Shown one piece after another: positions 5,669-5,683 of a DNA stretch of 5,683 nt. The stretch's first letter is position 1, and each line of letters begins with the position of its first letter. This stretch comes from Bacteroidota bacterium (lineage in GTDB: Bacteria; Bacteroidota; Ignavibacteria; UBA10030; UBA8401). The position numbers and the translations under genes are program-made. The stretch covers positions 1-5,683 of the forward strand of contig JAVBYH010000241.1 of NCBI GenBank assembly GCA_030824175.1. The letters run 5' to 3'. The notes beneath the pieces are model-generated. The model had not been told where the DNA came from and ran no database searches. It was given only the letters and a program-made list of their open reading frames with translations.

Positions 5669-5683
5669 ATGAAAAAAGACATC
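5669..5683 (+). CDS. Start of a further operon gene (first five codons only)
   Basis: An ATG 4 nt after the ubiD stop opens M-K-K-D-I and runs off the window. The tight spacing, the same strand and the typical Met-Lys-Lys start suggest a fourth gene of the quinone operon. GGAAA lies about 10 nt upstream as a possible weak ribosome-binding site. Five residues do not allow identification. Confidence 0.45.

Noticed and set aside
1..5683. tRNA, rRNA, CRISPR arrays, riboswitches, phage or defence genes
   Set aside because: I looked on both strands and saw no cloverleaf, no direct-repeat array with spacers, no recognisable riboswitch core and no mobile or defence protein motif. Coding density leaves only short gaps, the largest being 183 bp and 149 bp.

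Overview
The window is GC-rich, tightly packed bacterial chromosomal DNA carrying core metabolism. Nothing in it looks like phage, plasmid or defence DNA. No taxonomic marker gene is present. The long UbiD, the GCW-type DusB and the mixed use of Shine-Dalgarno sequences hint at a non-proteobacterial lineage, perhaps of the Bacteroidota/Chlorobiota kind, but this is a weak inference.

Layout: a left block on the minus strand and a right block on the plus strand diverge from an intergenic region at about 2333-2515. Reading leftwards on the minus strand are an NAD-type isocitrate dehydrogenase (1313-2332), a 79-bp palindromic MITE/REP-like element (1229-1307), a DusB-type tRNA-dihydrouridine synthase (168-1163), and the first 38 codons of a LysE-family exporter (1-116) that runs off the window. 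Reading rightwards on the plus strand are a UbiA-family prenyltransferase (2516-3340), the flavin prenyltransferase UbiX (3344-3892), a long UbiD-family decarboxylase (3889-5664), and the first five codons of another gene (5669-5683).

The right block is an operon: gaps are 3 nt, then a 4-nt ATGA overlap, then 4 nt. It forms a coherent set for quinone ring maturation. UbiA attaches a polyprenyl tail to an aromatic acid in the membrane. UbiX makes prenylated FMN, and UbiD uses that cofactor to remove the ring carboxylate. The same trio serves ubiquinone synthesis (4-hydroxybenzoate) and the futalosine route to menaquinone (1,4-dihydroxy-6-naphthoate; MqnP/MqnM/MqnL). The long UbiD, similar in size to the H. 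pylori protein, favours the menaquinone reading without proving it. The divergent isocitrate dehydrogenase supplies NADH from the TCA cycle, so the shared intergenic region separates an electron source from electron-carrier synthesis.

I found no undescribed system. The points most worth a second look are the palindromic element beside the isocitrate dehydrogenase gene, an apparent His-to-Gln change at a likely metal-ligand position of UbiD, an internal repeat in the UbiD C-terminal half, and the GCW variant of the Dus catalytic motif.
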